The notes under the pieces are model-generated. The model saw nothing but the letters and a program-made list of their open reading frames with translations, was not told the origin of the DNA and did no database searches. The position numbers and the translations under genes are program-made. From contig CAJSYZ010000009.1 of NCBI GenBank assembly GCA_910574455.1, positions 2,807,040-2,871,039 of the forward strand: 64,000 bases of DNA, read 5' to 3'. The number at the start of each line of letters is the position of its first letter. Positions within the stretch are counted from its first letter, which is position 1. The stretch comes from Trichaptum fuscoviolaceum. Lineage: Eukaryota > Basidiomycota > Agaricomycetes > Hymenochaetales > Trichaptaceae. Below are positions 1 to 13,046 of this stretch, in pieces.

Positions 1-3000
1 TTAGTCTCATCAGAGTCATCTACCACACGGATACGCGACCCGGTGGGGAGAAGAGGCTGGGGGCGAAGGGCGAACGAGATGCCTCTCGTTCATGCGTACT
101 TGAATTTGTCCTCTCCGGCGTTTAGGTCCGCCATAGTATCGGCCTTTGAGTCAGATCCGGGATATTCATGCCACTAGAGTTGAGCAGGCAAACGCCACAT
201 GCACCTGGGAGATACGGCGATGCATATGAATCTTCCGAAGGAGATGAGCAATTTGAACAAACGGAATGTCATGAGACTCAGATGATGCAGGGATGAGAAG
301 GACCACAAATGAACAACAGAACGGTGGACGAGCCGGAGAATTTAATTATTTCGATTGATGTGTAGATAGTACTCGTCGAAGGCGGCGCAAAGGTACGGAC
401 GATTGTCCGTATAGCTGCAGATGTGTGATAGCAAAGCTCTTGAGTGGCGACAGCAGTTAATCAATTCATTTGAGAAACTAAGCTGAGTACAGCAAGAAGA
501 ATGCATAAAGCTATTCATCGTCGCAATTGTGCTTCGGTGCTCTGTGAACTGAGATGGTGAGTCACAGACTGATCTGGTCATCTCGGAGACCGGTGCATCG
601 TACCGATCGTCAGGCGTGCAGTCATTTGCGACCCTTGCATCCTGGCCGGAATCATTCAGGAAAGGACAGCGAGACCGACGGATGCCTGAAAGATACGCAA
701 TTGCATATCGAGCATACTGGAGAAACCGATGGACGGCCTTAAATGATTATCCGAATGTTAAGAGAGGCATTCAACCCTACGGTATGCCTATGTACTATGG
801 TACACTCTGGTTCACACCGGTACCGGCACAGAAAAGAGAGGACCCGGAAGAATTGCCCGACGTACTTTGATGTAGTACACGTTGCCAGCAAAAGGATATG
901 TAGGCCTGGTGTATCCACGGCGGCACCAGGTTCGCCCATGCCTTTCAGACTCTGGTTGAGCCAGTGTGCATGTCACCGCTCTATGAGCTGGTCGTGGTGG
1001 TATTGGAAGTCGTGTCGCTAGGCGATAACCCCGGTAGTTCTTCCTCGAATAATTTTCAGCATTCACGTAGCATGACCTATGTATCTCAGCTGGATGGAAC
1101 ACATACATGTTAGAACTGTGATATGCGCAAGTGGTGGAGTGCTGTTCTTTATTCAGTGCGATGTTAACAAGAAATATCTCATTTAGAAGAAACCGGGGGA
1201 TATTGCTGTTCTTCTTGCAAAGGAATATTAATCTCGGAACTAGAGGGAAGGCGAAGCAAGTCCCTTTCAGTAGAAGAAGAACTTCTATGAGAGAAGGCTA
1301 TCGGTGAAACTTGTAACAGTAGAAAAGCCAAGATAGGTTAAGGATATCGACATACTGAGTCGCCAAAAAGCTGGGATCATACTTGGACATAGATGGCTCC
1401 AGTGAAGCACCTCACTGAGTAGTGCACGTTACCATTGGCCCACGGTCAACACGCGTAGACCCTTCAAGTTGCGAGAAAGTCACTTCATTTGTCAGAAGCG
1501 TAGGTTCCCGAGTTAAACTCTGTAACGTGCACTGAGAGATTTATGGTTCGTCGTCCCGCAGGTATCCCTGCATGCACCGTGCATCTTCGGCGCGTAGCAG
1601 CGGCTATTCGCGGACGGAGGACAGGACGTCTCGCTGAAGACAATTCCATTTGGAGTGTCTCGGCATCTGTGATCCATCACAACAGCGCCCAATAAATTGT
1701 TGAAGGAGCAACGAATTAAACGTGTCTACCGCGTATAGCATCGGAGGATATGAGATGAGATGGTCATGACCTGAGCGGCGCGCTGATGTGCGCGAAGGTT
1801 TTGTGGGCAAAGAGCAATGCCGTTATCACAAGAAGGGAATCGAGAATAAGGTTAGACACAGATGCATCGGTGGTGCGCGCGCCTGGGTATCGGTTGGTCG
1901 GCGCCAGGGATCGGAGGGTGAGCTTGCGTCCAGGCACTCCCTATCAGTCCAAGTTCTTCGTTAGGCCACAGTTGCGAAGACTGCGCGATAGCCTTCGCAG
2001 CATTTACGGCACGTATCCGACAGATTAGATCAGCTGTTGAGGAAGCCTTGGGAAAGAAGCTATGAAGAAGATTATACAGGATACGGACCGTCAATCGCTA
2101 TAATCTGCCAGCAGATGTACAACGATGGCCACTTGAGCTTCCTTATATCAACGTCTTGCATATACTGTGATCGCAAGTTGCCGAGCTCTGAAACTGGATG
2201 AGAACATGGTGGCCGCTGGGCGGAAATAGTAAAACTCACAGATCGGAATCACCCGTTGTCTGCTTGTATTGACCAAGCAGCGCCGTAGGCAAAGGGTACG
2301 GATTAGGAGCACCATTGGTAACACGCGAAGATAGGTTTGGGAAAGGAGAGATAAGGACACGGTCAGCTGGTGATCTCGGTGTTCTAGCTCAACTTGCACA
2401 ATTGATACCCGCAGTGCGACGAAAGGTGCGATGGGATTGAGGGACTTGCAGAACACACGAAGAAAGATTAGTCGATGTCGCAAAAGCTGACCGGTGCCAG
2501 GTTGACCCCTCCTGGCTAGAAGCACGGAGATTCGCGACTTTCTAATGCCTCTTTCTTGGTCATGTTGTCCGATACACGAGACACAGGAGGGATTTACGTG
2601 CTCAGAAGCTTGATGGTCCTACCAGCAAGAACCCGAGCACGTGAGGGAGAGCGGAATAGGCCTGCAATACGAAGTAAACGCCAACATATGCGATTAAGCA
2701 AGCTGTCCGATACATTTTAAGCCTATGAGTTTATCGAGTATTCATCTCGAGCTTCAACGTCGCTCCGATGACACACCTGAAAAACAGAGGAGCAATAAAG
2801 TAGTTTAGGAATTAATGGAAATAAGGACTCACATGCACCGTTAAGAATTTGGGTGCAAGAGGAATGGAAAGTTCCAGGCGACCCAAATCCCCAGTCAAAC
2901 GACCATCACCTCAACAGCAGGCGTATACCTCAAGCGCGTCTTCGTGTTCATCAAAGAGCGTCCTGTAAGCGTATTGAGGGAAACAATCAATTAACAAAGT

Positions 3001-3469
3001 GACGTTATAGACATTCATAGGTACCATGACAGAATACGATCATTCCTCGGCAACTCTTCTTCTTTGTTGATTGTTCCACGCTCACAGCTCTAGGAGGTAT
3101 CTGGAAAAGGGTGTCAAACCAGGCATGCCAGTGGGTCGAATCGGTAAGCGACTGTTCAATCTTAACAACGCAAATAGTTTCTTGATTCACTTCAGATATT
3201 ATGCAGCAGTTTCCAATGCGCTTTAGTCCAGAGCACTTCAACAAAGGTGGTGGGAGGAAAAAGACACGGAGTCAGATTTGGACGCGACGCGTTTGAGGGG
3301 ATAAACACATGATTCATTCTGATGCGGAAGCTAGTTCGCACATACCGAACACGACGTTGAACTTGAGCGCAGCTAACTCACGGCGTACACCGTCATTGTC
3401 AAATAATTGCGACTACGCACCCACACGCGCTGCTGAGCAGCTCTATATACCCTTTATAAAAGATATTCT
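1..3469. other. No supportable gene; left-end gene-poor region
   Basis: Only short open frames (up to 125 codons, 2148-2525 on the minus strand) are present, on both strands, with no recognisable domain and no chain of phase-compatible exons that I could build. The region may be intergenic DNA or a decayed element. The final stretch up to 3469 must contain the promoter of the P4-ATPase gene. Confidence 0.5.
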
Positions 3470-6400
3470 ATGACAGACATCCCCCTCCATCTTATAGGTA
3501 GGAACACGCGCAGCAAAGAAGGGTATACGAAGCTTCAAGACGGTGATACTGAGGAGCTTACTAGTAGCGCCGGGACCAACGGGCACGTACGTGCAAACGG
3601 AGGTGCCAACGTCGAAATGCGTAGATCATACAAGGGCAAGGCGCCCATACGAACACCAGTTGCGAACTACAAGGACGATCCTGATGAGCAGGACAGGTTA
3701 CTAGACGAGCACGAACGGGAGAGCAGTGAAGTAATTGACTTCCAGCGGCCAGCTTCTACATCTCGAGCAGTGCGTATAACTGTGTCACTGGTATAGCTAT
3801 TATAACTTATTATGATTCCGATAGCGAAGTTCAGATTCGAAGTTAACCAGGGCCAAAGACAAGTCTCGGACGATACCCTTTCGACCTCCAGGTGTGTAGA
3901 TAGTGTCTCTCGGAGGTAACACAAGTAACTGATTGCAAAACATCAAGAGAAATACCAAAAACAATTTCCTCCTAACATTGTCCGAAATCAAAAGTACAAT
4001 GTGTTCACCTTCTTGCCCATTGTCCTTTATGAACAGTTCAAATTCTTCTTCAACTTGTACTTCCTGCTTGTTGCACTTTCACAATTTGTGCCGCAGCTAC
4101 GCATCGGTGAGTTTTGTGGTTGCATTCATACTCGGCATACTCGGTTTATATTGACATTTTTCCAGGCTTCCTATCTACTTATGTTGTCCCATTAGCGTTT
4201 GTTCTCGCCGTGACGATGGGCAAGGAGGCTCATGATGACTACCAGCGAAACCAACGCGACAAGGAAGCCAATTCTGCACGTTACCTTATTCTTGAACCCC
4301 CCTCCTCCTTATCTCCTGCACCCAATCAACTAGACCACGACGACGAAGAACAAAGACTCAGTGATGGCCCCCATACTCGCTCTGTACCGAGTTCGAAATT
4401 GCGTGTTGGCGACCTCGTGTGTCTTGAGAAGAATCAGAGAGTACCGGCTGACATGGTCCTCCTACGCACATCTGACCGCAGTGGCACATGCTTTATCCGA
4501 ACAGATCAGCTTGATGGTGAGACAGACTGGAAGCTGAAGGTTGCTGTTGCAACATCGCAAAAGCTGAAGTCAGACAAGGAGCTTTTAGCTCTGGATGCGG
4601 AAATATATGGTATGATCATTATGAAATACGAAGTTCATTGCAGTCGCTAACTTCACGTAGCGGATGCCCCTATCAAGGACATCCATACATTTATTGGCAC
4701 TTTCTCCCTGAACAATGCGCCAATGGAAGGGGCATCTTCGGACAATGTGCCTCTAGGACCAGTACCGAAGGTCGAGCCACTTACCGTCGAGAATGTTCTC
4801 TGGGCAAATACCGTGTTAGCTGCTGGTTCTGCGATCGGCTTCATCATCTATACTGGATCAGAAACGCGTGCAGTGATGAATACAAGTCACCCGGAAACAA
4901 AAACTGGTCTGCTCGAGATCGAAATCAATCGCCTTGCTAAAATCCTTTGCGCCGTGACTTTCGCACTGTCAGTAGCAATGGTTGCGGCGAATGGATTCCG
5001 TGGGCAGTGGTATATCTATGTATTTAGATTCCTTATCCTCTTCTCGTCAATCATCCCTATCAGGTATGTTAAGCCAGTATCTCTGGTTTAGTGTTACTGA
5101 CGTTCATCAAGTTTGCGAGTGAATCTTGATATGGGCAAGACAGTGTACTCGCATCTCATCATGACGGATAGCGAGATTCCGAACACAATTGTGAGAACGA
5201 GTACATTACCGGAGGAGTTGGGTCGCATCGAATACCTCCTGAGTGACAAAACTGGAACATTAACGCAAAATGGTAAGTACTGGTTACTAGATCGCTATGG
5301 ATCTCTCATATCGTACTTTAGAGATGGAAATGAAGAAGTTGCATATGGGCACTATGTCCTATGGCTCAGATTCAATGGATGAAGTAGCACATCAACTTGC
5401 GCTCGCCTTCGGGCTAACTGCAGATCAGGGTAACGGTTCCAATCATTATGACGCTAGCCACTATTTATGCAGTTACTTAGTGATGGCTCGCCAGGGAGCA
5501 ACACCTACCGGTGTACAATTCGCCATTCGCGGTCGAAGAGACATGTCTTCAAGGGTCAAAGATGTTGTATTGAGTCTAGCATTATGCCACAACGTGAGCT
5601 GACTGGATTTTGTTAGTCTGAAAGGCGTTTACTCTTTGCTTAGGTAACACCAGTGACGAATGATGATGGTACAGTAACGTATCAGGCATCTTCCCCGGAT
5701 GAAGTTGCCATCGTGAATTGGACCGAGTCTGTTGGTCTTACGTTAGTGTTCCGCGACCGTACACGAATAACACTACAAAGCCCCGAAGGTGCCCGTATAG
5801 ACTTTGACGTGCTAGAGATCTTCCCTTTCACTTCGGAGTCCAAACGCATGGGTATAGTCGTGCGCGAAGTTGATACGGGCGAGATCACTTTCTTGCAAAA
5901 GGGGGCCGACGTGGTTATGGCGAAGATTGTTCAACGTAACGACTGGCTAGAAGAGGAATGCGCAAACATGGCTCGAGAAGGCTTAAGGACGTTAGTAATC
6001 GGAAGAAAGCGTCTTAGCGAACAGACATATAGTGCTTTCAAGCAACGATATCATGAAGCTAGCATTCAGCTACAGAACAGAAACGAGTCTATGGCAGCAG
6101 TCGTCGCTGAATACCTGGAACGAGATCTCGAATTACTTGGTCTGACAGGAGTTGAAGATAAACTTCAAGACGAGGTCAAGTCGACTATCGAGTTGCTTCG
6201 CAATGCAGGGATCAAGATCTGGATGTTAACTGGTGATAAGATCGAAACCGCCACCTGCATAGCAATCTCGACAAAATTAGTTGCTCGCAACCAATACATT
6301 CATCAAGTGGCAAAGTGTAAGTTCAATACTTCAATGATCACATTCGCAGTATGTTTAACCTGTTATCAAAGTAAAAACGGCGGATGAAGTCAAGCATCAG

Positions 6401-7666
6401 CTGGAGTTCTTGCAGGCCAAGCCGGATTGCTGTCTCGTCATTGATGGAGAGTCTTTGCAGCTCTGCCTCGACCTCTATAAGAATGAATTCATTGAGATTG
6501 CAACGAAACTGTCTGCCGTTGTCGCTTGCCGGTGTTCGCCAACACAGAAAGCTGACGTTGCGAGATTAATTCGAGCACATACCAAGAAGCGTGTTTGCTG
6601 TATTGGAGACGGAGGCAATGATGTTAGCATGATTCAAGCCGCTGATGTCGGTGAGTCTATTCATATAGTCTGCTCGTTACACTTTGCTGAATATCGGTCT
6701 TGACAGGCGTTGGAATTGTTGGTAAAGAAGGGAAGCAAGCATCTCTCGCGGCGGACTTCTCTGTCACTCAGTTCAGTTTTCTTACAAAACTGCTCTTATG
6801 GCATGGTCGCAACTCGTACAAGCGCTCAGCAAAACTTGCGCAATTCGTGATCCATCGTGGCTTAATCATCTCTATCATGCAATGCGTCTTCTCTGCGATA
6901 TTCTACTTTGCCCCAATCGCCTTATACCAAGGATGGCTGATGGTAGGATATGCAACTGTATACACCATGGCTCCTGTGTTCTCGCTGGTCCTTGACAGAG
7001 ACGTTAATGAAGATGTGGCCCTCTTATACCCTGAACTGTACAAAGAGCTTGTCAAGGTGAGTGTTACCACTGTGTAGAGGATATATGACACTAAGGAATA
7101 CACAGGGCCGTCAGCTGTCCTTCAAGACATTCTTCATGTGGTTAATGATCAGTGTTTATCAAGGTGAACAATGCTATTTGCTTTTTGTCACCCCTCGTTG
7201 CTGATATTCTCGTACTATGAAGGCGGTGCCATTATGATTATGTCTCTCCTCCTCTTTGAGAACGAATTTCTCAACATTGTCTCCATCTCGTTTACTGCTT
7301 TGGTTCTCAACGAGCTCATCATGGTGGCTGTCGAAATTACGACATGGTAAGCGAAGTCCACAGGCTCCCACTGATTTGATTCATCCAGCTGACACTCTCA
7401 CAGGCATGTATATATGGTGCTTTCTGAGATCATAACCCTTATGATTTATGCAGTCAGCATAATTTTCCTGCCTGAATATTTCGGTCCGTTGCTACTTCCT
7501 GAGTGTTGGACACCTCTGATGATTTTGTATAGACCTCGCCTTCGTTACGACCATTCGGTTTGCTTGGAAGGTTGCCCTTATTGTTATCGTCAGCGCTTTC
7601 CCTCTTTACCTGTATAAACTTATCCGTAGTCGAGTACGCCCTTCCACTTCAAGTAAATTGTTATAA
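3470..7666 (+). CDS. NEO1: P4-type ATPase, phospholipid flippase of the Neo1/ATP9 class
   Basis: P-type ATPase expected to flip aminophospholipids from the lumenal to the cytosolic leaflet of Golgi and endosome membranes. Inferred exons: 3470-3769, 3825-3891, 3948-4106, 4166-4609, 4661-5063, 5112-5272, 5322-5593, 5644-6316, 6372-6650, 6707-7056, 7106-7163, 7223-7346, 7404-7483, 7533-7666; all phases agree and give 1167 residues, close to yeast Neo1. Visible motifs: [11 protein letters not shown] and LYEQFKFF before the first membrane pair, actuator loop LDGET (about residue 290), phosphorylation motif DKTGTLTQN (Asp near 503), hinge motif [10 protein letters not shown] (about 905), then a hydrophobic C-terminal domain. 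The short N-terminus and lack of a long C-terminal tail favour the Neo1 class over Drs2/Dnf, and Neo1 members act without a Cdc50 partner. Convergent with NST1, 155 bp apart. Confidence 0.96.
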
Positions 7667-7821
7667 CCTCGAGTAAGCAAGGACTGTCTTAGTGTTTAAT
7701 GCGATTTCATTGGAACATGACGAGGATGTGCGCATGCTAGAGTAAAGAACAGGATGCGACGCCAGTTGGCAATTTACTGAGTATAAAAACAAATGCGGAG
7801 AAAAGAAAGTGATTGGTCAAT

Positions 7822-10800
7822 TTAGTTACCGGGAGGTGGAGCGGTCGTCTGATTTGTGAAAGGTATACCATACATCTGCTGCACTTGGGCCTGCTGCTGC
7901 CAATCCTGACCTGGTATGACGGGCGTTGCTGACCAAGGAGGAGGAAAGCGAGGGGAAGCGAAATTAGACACAGGAGTATGCGGATTTGCACCCCACACAG
8001 CAGCAGAAGCAGCATTGGCTACAGAATTGCGAGGACTATGCCAACCAGCTCCTACTGGTGTACTAAGCACCGTACGCCGAGGAGGAGCTGTTACTACTTC
8101 GTCATCGTCAGCTGCCAGAGCCGATGAGCCTAACACTTTTGGACTTGGAGACCTCCGACTAGGAGATGTAGTTCCGGAACCGGAGCCTGACGTTGACGCT
8201 TCTCCATGAACGGGTCGTGCAATGGGCGTTGGACGTGTGATCGGCCCAGGAATATTGTCAGCAGCAGCAGATGGTCGCCTTATCGGCGGTGGAAGTCCCA
8301 CCGGGGGGCCATGAGAGGGCATACCTATCGCGGTCGGGGATCCTATCGAACTCACCAGCCCTACTTTCGGAGGACCAATAGGAGCAGCAGCACCTAAGCC
8401 TCTTCCAATCCCAAGATCAAATGGCGGAGGTGCACCAAATGAGCGAGGCATCCCGGGTGGACCTAGAGAGGGTGTCAATCCAGATATTCCGTGCGTGGAA
8501 CCATACGAATAACTCGGGACAGATTGAACAGATGATGGGTACTGTTGCATGCGAGGAGAAAGTAGAGGTGCAGGGATCGGCCCATTCTGGGCAAATAAGG
8601 GTGTAGGAGGCAAGTTGGCGGTAGTGGTAGGTGAAGGATATTGCGGTGTCTGGTTCGGCTGAGGGGTTGCTGGAGAAGAGTACTGCATGGGCATTTGCTG
8701 AGGACGCGCTTGCTGGCGAACACCGCCCAATGGGATTGCAATCGGAGCAGCAGATGGAAGGGAAGATGAAGGCCTATTCAATAGCTTCTTTGGGGTAATT
8801 GAGGGAGGTTGCTGGCGGGAAGAGCCTGAAGAAGCACTGGTAGACCGGGGTGATGTTGGAGGGCGCACTTTGTTGATAGAAGTAGAAGAACCATATGAAG
8901 GAGGAACGGTAGTAGGAACAGCGGCGGCAGTGGCGGCAGCAGCAGCTGCAGCACGTTGCTGTTGCTGTTGCTGTTGCTGTTGTTGCTGTTGTTGCGCTGC
9001 AAGACGTTCCTTCTCCTTAGCCTCCTTCTCCCTCTCTTCTTTTTCTTTAGCTAAGCGCTTCTCTCGCTCCTCCTTCTCATGCTGTTCTCTGCGAACCCTT
9101 TCCTTCTCCGCCTTTTCTGCAGCAAGTTTCGCCTCTCGTTCCTCCTTGGCCTTACGCTCTTTCTCCTCGCGCTCTCTACGTTCCGCCTTCAGCCTATCCT
9201 CTTTTTCCTTCTTTTCCCTACGTTTCTTCTCGCGTTCAGCTTCACGCTCTTTCTCTTCAGCAATACGCCTCCGCCGTTCCTCATCCTTCTTCTGCCTCTC
9301 CTCCTCCTGAGCTCGGCGAAGAGCTTCACGCTTTAGCCTCTCTTCCTCTCTCCTCTTACGCTGTTCCTCCTCTTGTCGACGCTGTTGCTCCTTCAACGCA
9401 GCTTCTTCGGCAGCACGCTCAGCAGCTTTCGCTGCCTTTTCCTCCTCCTTCGCGAGCTTTTGCTGCCTAAAGTAAATTAGGATTAAAGACTTTAATAAGA
9501 GCTAGCAATTCTCTCTTACCTCTTCTTATCCTTCTTCTTCTGGTTCTCCTTCGCCTTCTTCGCCTCCTTTTCCTTCGTTAGCTTATCCTCATCTTCGAGC
9601 TCCCGAAGTAGTTGCAATTGACGCTCCTGAGCAACCTTCTCTCGATAAGCTTGAAGTACACGCTGTTCAAACATGCGTGCCGCGAAAATGGAAAACATTC
9701 GCTTCCCCTCCTCAATCTTCTGCTCCTCTGACATCTTCTGAACATAATCAGAGACCTGTATGGTATGTTAGAATTGGAAACTCACCTCCTCTTCCTCGTC
9801 CTCATCTTCATCCTCATCCTCCTCATCCTCCTCACCTTCATCACCTGCCTCGTCCTCTTCCTCTTCACTTTCATCCTCAATATCACCCGCCGCTTCTTCC
9901 TCTCGTAGCACACGACGTTCAGCAAGCTGTTCCATCATTTCCAGGAATTTCTGCCCATCGTTTTTGAGAAAGTCATCAGCAACAGTCAAAATATTACCAG
10001 GTCCTGTTGAGTGTAGATGTATAAGTTTAAGTCAACTCTATACCATTTACCAAAACACTCACCTGCAACGGCAAAGTTACTCCCAAAGCTGAAGAAGTCT
10101 TCTCGCCCATTCACTTTACCATTCGGAACACGCCCACGATCGCGCACAACATTGCGACGTACCCCCCGATTCCTACCATCAACATCCTCCTCCGCATCGA
10201 TGTCATCCTCTTCCTCCTCGTCCTCTTCCTCCTCCTCATCTTCGTATTCGTCCTCGTCGTAATCCTCAGCTTCTGGATCATCCTCGTCGAACTCGGACTC
10301 TTGTATCTTCTTCCCATTTGCAAGGGTGTTTTTACTTCGAGGTTGAGTAGGATGAGTCTTCCCTCCGGGACCGATTATAAGGCCATTCTTGTCAAGTTCG
10401 ACGCTACCCGGAAATGGACCCGGCCCTGGTGGAGGTGGAAGTGCACCTCCAGAAGAGGCGTATTGCTGCTGGTAGTTCGCGTACTGTTCTAGCTCTTCGT
10501 AATAAGCATCGTACAGTACCTCAAGCTCCTCTTCTATTGCATGTCTGTTATCATTCCCACAGTTTCGCAGCGCATTAGAAATCGTGATGTCGAGCGAAGG
10601 TCGCCCATAAGAACAAGATGACATTGTCAGCTGAAAATTTCGACATCTTAGAGCAAAAACGAAAAACACACCGCTTTCTTCCACATACAGCGCATGTACA
10701 GCTGTGCTTCTGCTGTTCCTTCATTTTCTTCAAGACGGTCTCTTTTTCGACTTTGACAAGAGCGCGTCTGTCTTCTTCGCCTAGCCCTAGCCAAAACTCT

Positions 10801-12336
10801 TTGATCCGTTCACGCTCTTCAGATGTATTCGTACTCCATATTTTGTTATTGGTTTTTGGAACTGGAGCAGCCTGAGCATTTGCGGGGGGTCTGTGTTTCT
10901 GGGGAACGGATGCATTTGATGACGGAGGCGATGGATGGTGATGAGGGTGGTTGTGGGCATTGTAATTCTGCGGAGGTGCTGGCGCTTTCGCAGCAGCACG
11001 TGCGGACCGCGGTGGATTATTCAACGGCGTACTGTTTGTCGTCGCCGTTGTCGGAGCATAAGACATAGGCTGCTTACCTGCAGCGCGCGACGACGGCGGT
11101 GGATTCGCTGTACGGGGAGCGGGCATCGGTGTTGACGAAGGAGGGACCGCTGCGACAGGATTGGGAGGAGGATTCGTCACGGCGTGACGAGCCGGCGGCG
11201 GAGTTGGATTCGGCGCTATTTGAGGCGGGGAGGCCGGTTGGAGCGGCTCGGCTGAAATTGTCTTTAGCGAGATTCCGTGTACCTTTAAATTAACATTTAC
11301 CATTTTTCTTCTTCTTTTTCTTCTTCTTATTTTTCGCCGTATAGTCATATTGTTCAGGCGGATTCATCGGATACGCACCAGGAGGGCCAATGAACTCCTC
11401 CTCATAGCTTACCGAGTAATGCGCATTATTACGCGTTATTGATCTGCGCATTTGTGCCATATCTTCCATGTCCTCAACACCTTCGTCCACTTCGTCCTCG
11501 CTGTAATCACCCTCTGCATAGGGCTCATCTTCATCGATGAATCCATGCGACAGCAAAACATTTGCTTGTAGTTGAGTCTGGCCAGCTGTCGCCAACCCTT
11601 TTCCCGCTCCTACTACGAGACGCTGGAATTCGTTAACGAGGCTGTCGGGGATGTTCTGCTCGAATGCAAAACTATTCTGAGTCGCTCTGCCATTCGGGTG
11701 TCCACCACCGCCATTTCCGTTCCCCTTTGCAAGCCCGGATCTCAAATTCCCCAACCCTCCAGACAGCATTTGTTGTGCGATCGCATATAATGTCCGCTGC
11801 CTCACCTCATTCTCCCCCAATCCAAGCCCAGCCATACCCGCAAGCGCAGTCTGAACAAAATCACGCATTCCACCCGGTAAAGCGTCAAGGCTTTCTCGAA
11901 CTTCGTCTGCCATCGCAGTTGCCGGATCAAAGTCCATCTTTCGATACAGTTCGCTGAGAAACTCCGTTTGTTGCGCGTCCGACATGTTGAGAGAAGGTTT
12001 CCCTCTAGCTGACGCAGAGAGCGTAGCAGTCGAAGATAGATGCACAGATTCCAGGTCAGGCGAAAGACCAGTACGGGATTGTGGGATGGGAGGCTGGGTT
12101 CCATTGCACGGTTCCAGGGCTGGCAGCTCGTCTTCATCATCGTCCAGCATGTCACGCGAAGGGTAGTCCGCTAGCGTCGCATCAGCGTCTGTGGCCGCCC
12201 TTCCCTTTCCCTTCTTCTTCTTCTTCTTCTTACTGGCATTCTGCGTGACGGTCGCTGCAGGCGAGGGTGGTTGGCTGACGACTGGTCCTTTCCCCCTTGC
12301 AGGGCTCTTGCCATTGGGAGCTAGCCTCGGTGGCAT
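7822..12336 (-). CDS. NST1: NST1-like stress response protein
   Basis: Homologue of fungal NST1, named for a negative effect on salt tolerance; the molecular role is poorly defined. Exons (minus): 12336-11301, 11251-10672, 10544-10063, 10003-9786, 9765-9530, 9466-7822, giving 1398 residues. The N-terminus has a lysine run ([11 protein letters not shown]). The conserved core contains [20 protein letters not shown], a [10 protein letters not shown] cysteine motif split by an intron, and [22 protein letters not shown], which are diagnostic of the family. Acidic Asp/Glu tracts, a charged Lys/Arg/Glu coiled coil (about 780-1005), a 13-Gln run followed by alanines (about 1009-1030) and a Pro/Ser-rich tail follow. 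The first in-frame ATG is at 12336. The intron at 11252-11300 is placed by phase and a TTTCAG acceptor. The short tail exons are convergent with the flippase gene. Confidence 0.93.
8935..9000 (-). repeat. CAG-type trinucleotide tract encoding Gln and Ala runs in NST1
   Basis: Imperfect CAG/CAA and GCN repeats, read on the minus strand, give a 13-residue Gln run followed by an Ala-rich run inside the last NST1 exon. Homopolymer-coding tracts of this sort usually vary in length between strains. Confidence 0.85.
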
Positions 12337-13046
12337 AATCAAGTGTTTCTTGATAATCGGGGCTGTTTACAGTTCGTAAACTCCGTATTCCCGTCGAAGT
12401 AGATGATCGAAGGCTGAAGTCTAGCAGCCACTGCAAACTCATTACTTCGGAAATTTAACATCGATGCTAACTTAATGAGCTTACCCTTAAATACCTCGAT
12501 ATATTGAAATCACAGGTGTCTCTAGATGCCCTCTAGAGTACTTGCTATTGCAATAATATGCTCGACGCCAGCGTTAAGAAAAGGTCGAGGTTGGCAATAT
12601 GGTAAAGACAGAATTTGAATCTTCCAGATGAGCTCCAACTGTGTAAGCGAATGTGTGACAGTGATTTCCATTTCAAGCTTTGAGTTGTATTTCATATCCC
12701 GGCCGAAGTTACTACTAAACAAACAATACCCGGCATGACACTTTAAATAAATTGATAATGCCGGTCACTTCCGGAATCTGCCCTTCACCATTCACCAAGC
12801 TACTACCAGGTCACTCAGAAGATACGGAGACTGAGATACTTAGAGTTGTTATAACGGACCGAGAATTGAAACGTAGCATAATACAAATCAGCGGTCACAA
12901 AAGATAGTCGTAGTCCTATTATTGCATCACATACATTAAGGATCTCCCGACCGTGGCCGATGACCGCTGTACATGTGCGGAAGGCAAATCTACTGAGTCC
13001 AGTTTGCACGAACGAATATAGCACAAGTCCAAATTTGTATGGTAAA
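12337..13046. other. Intergenic; NST1 5' flank and 3' flank of the orphan gene
   Basis: No coding or RNA gene is supported. It must hold the NST1 promoter (minus direction) and the 3' region of the serine-rich orphan, which is transcribed the same way. Confidence 0.6.

Noticed and set aside
8870..9310. Plus-strand frame with a Cys run and Ser/Phe repeats
   Set aside because: Antisense shadow of the NST1 poly-Gln and coiled-coil coding sequence.
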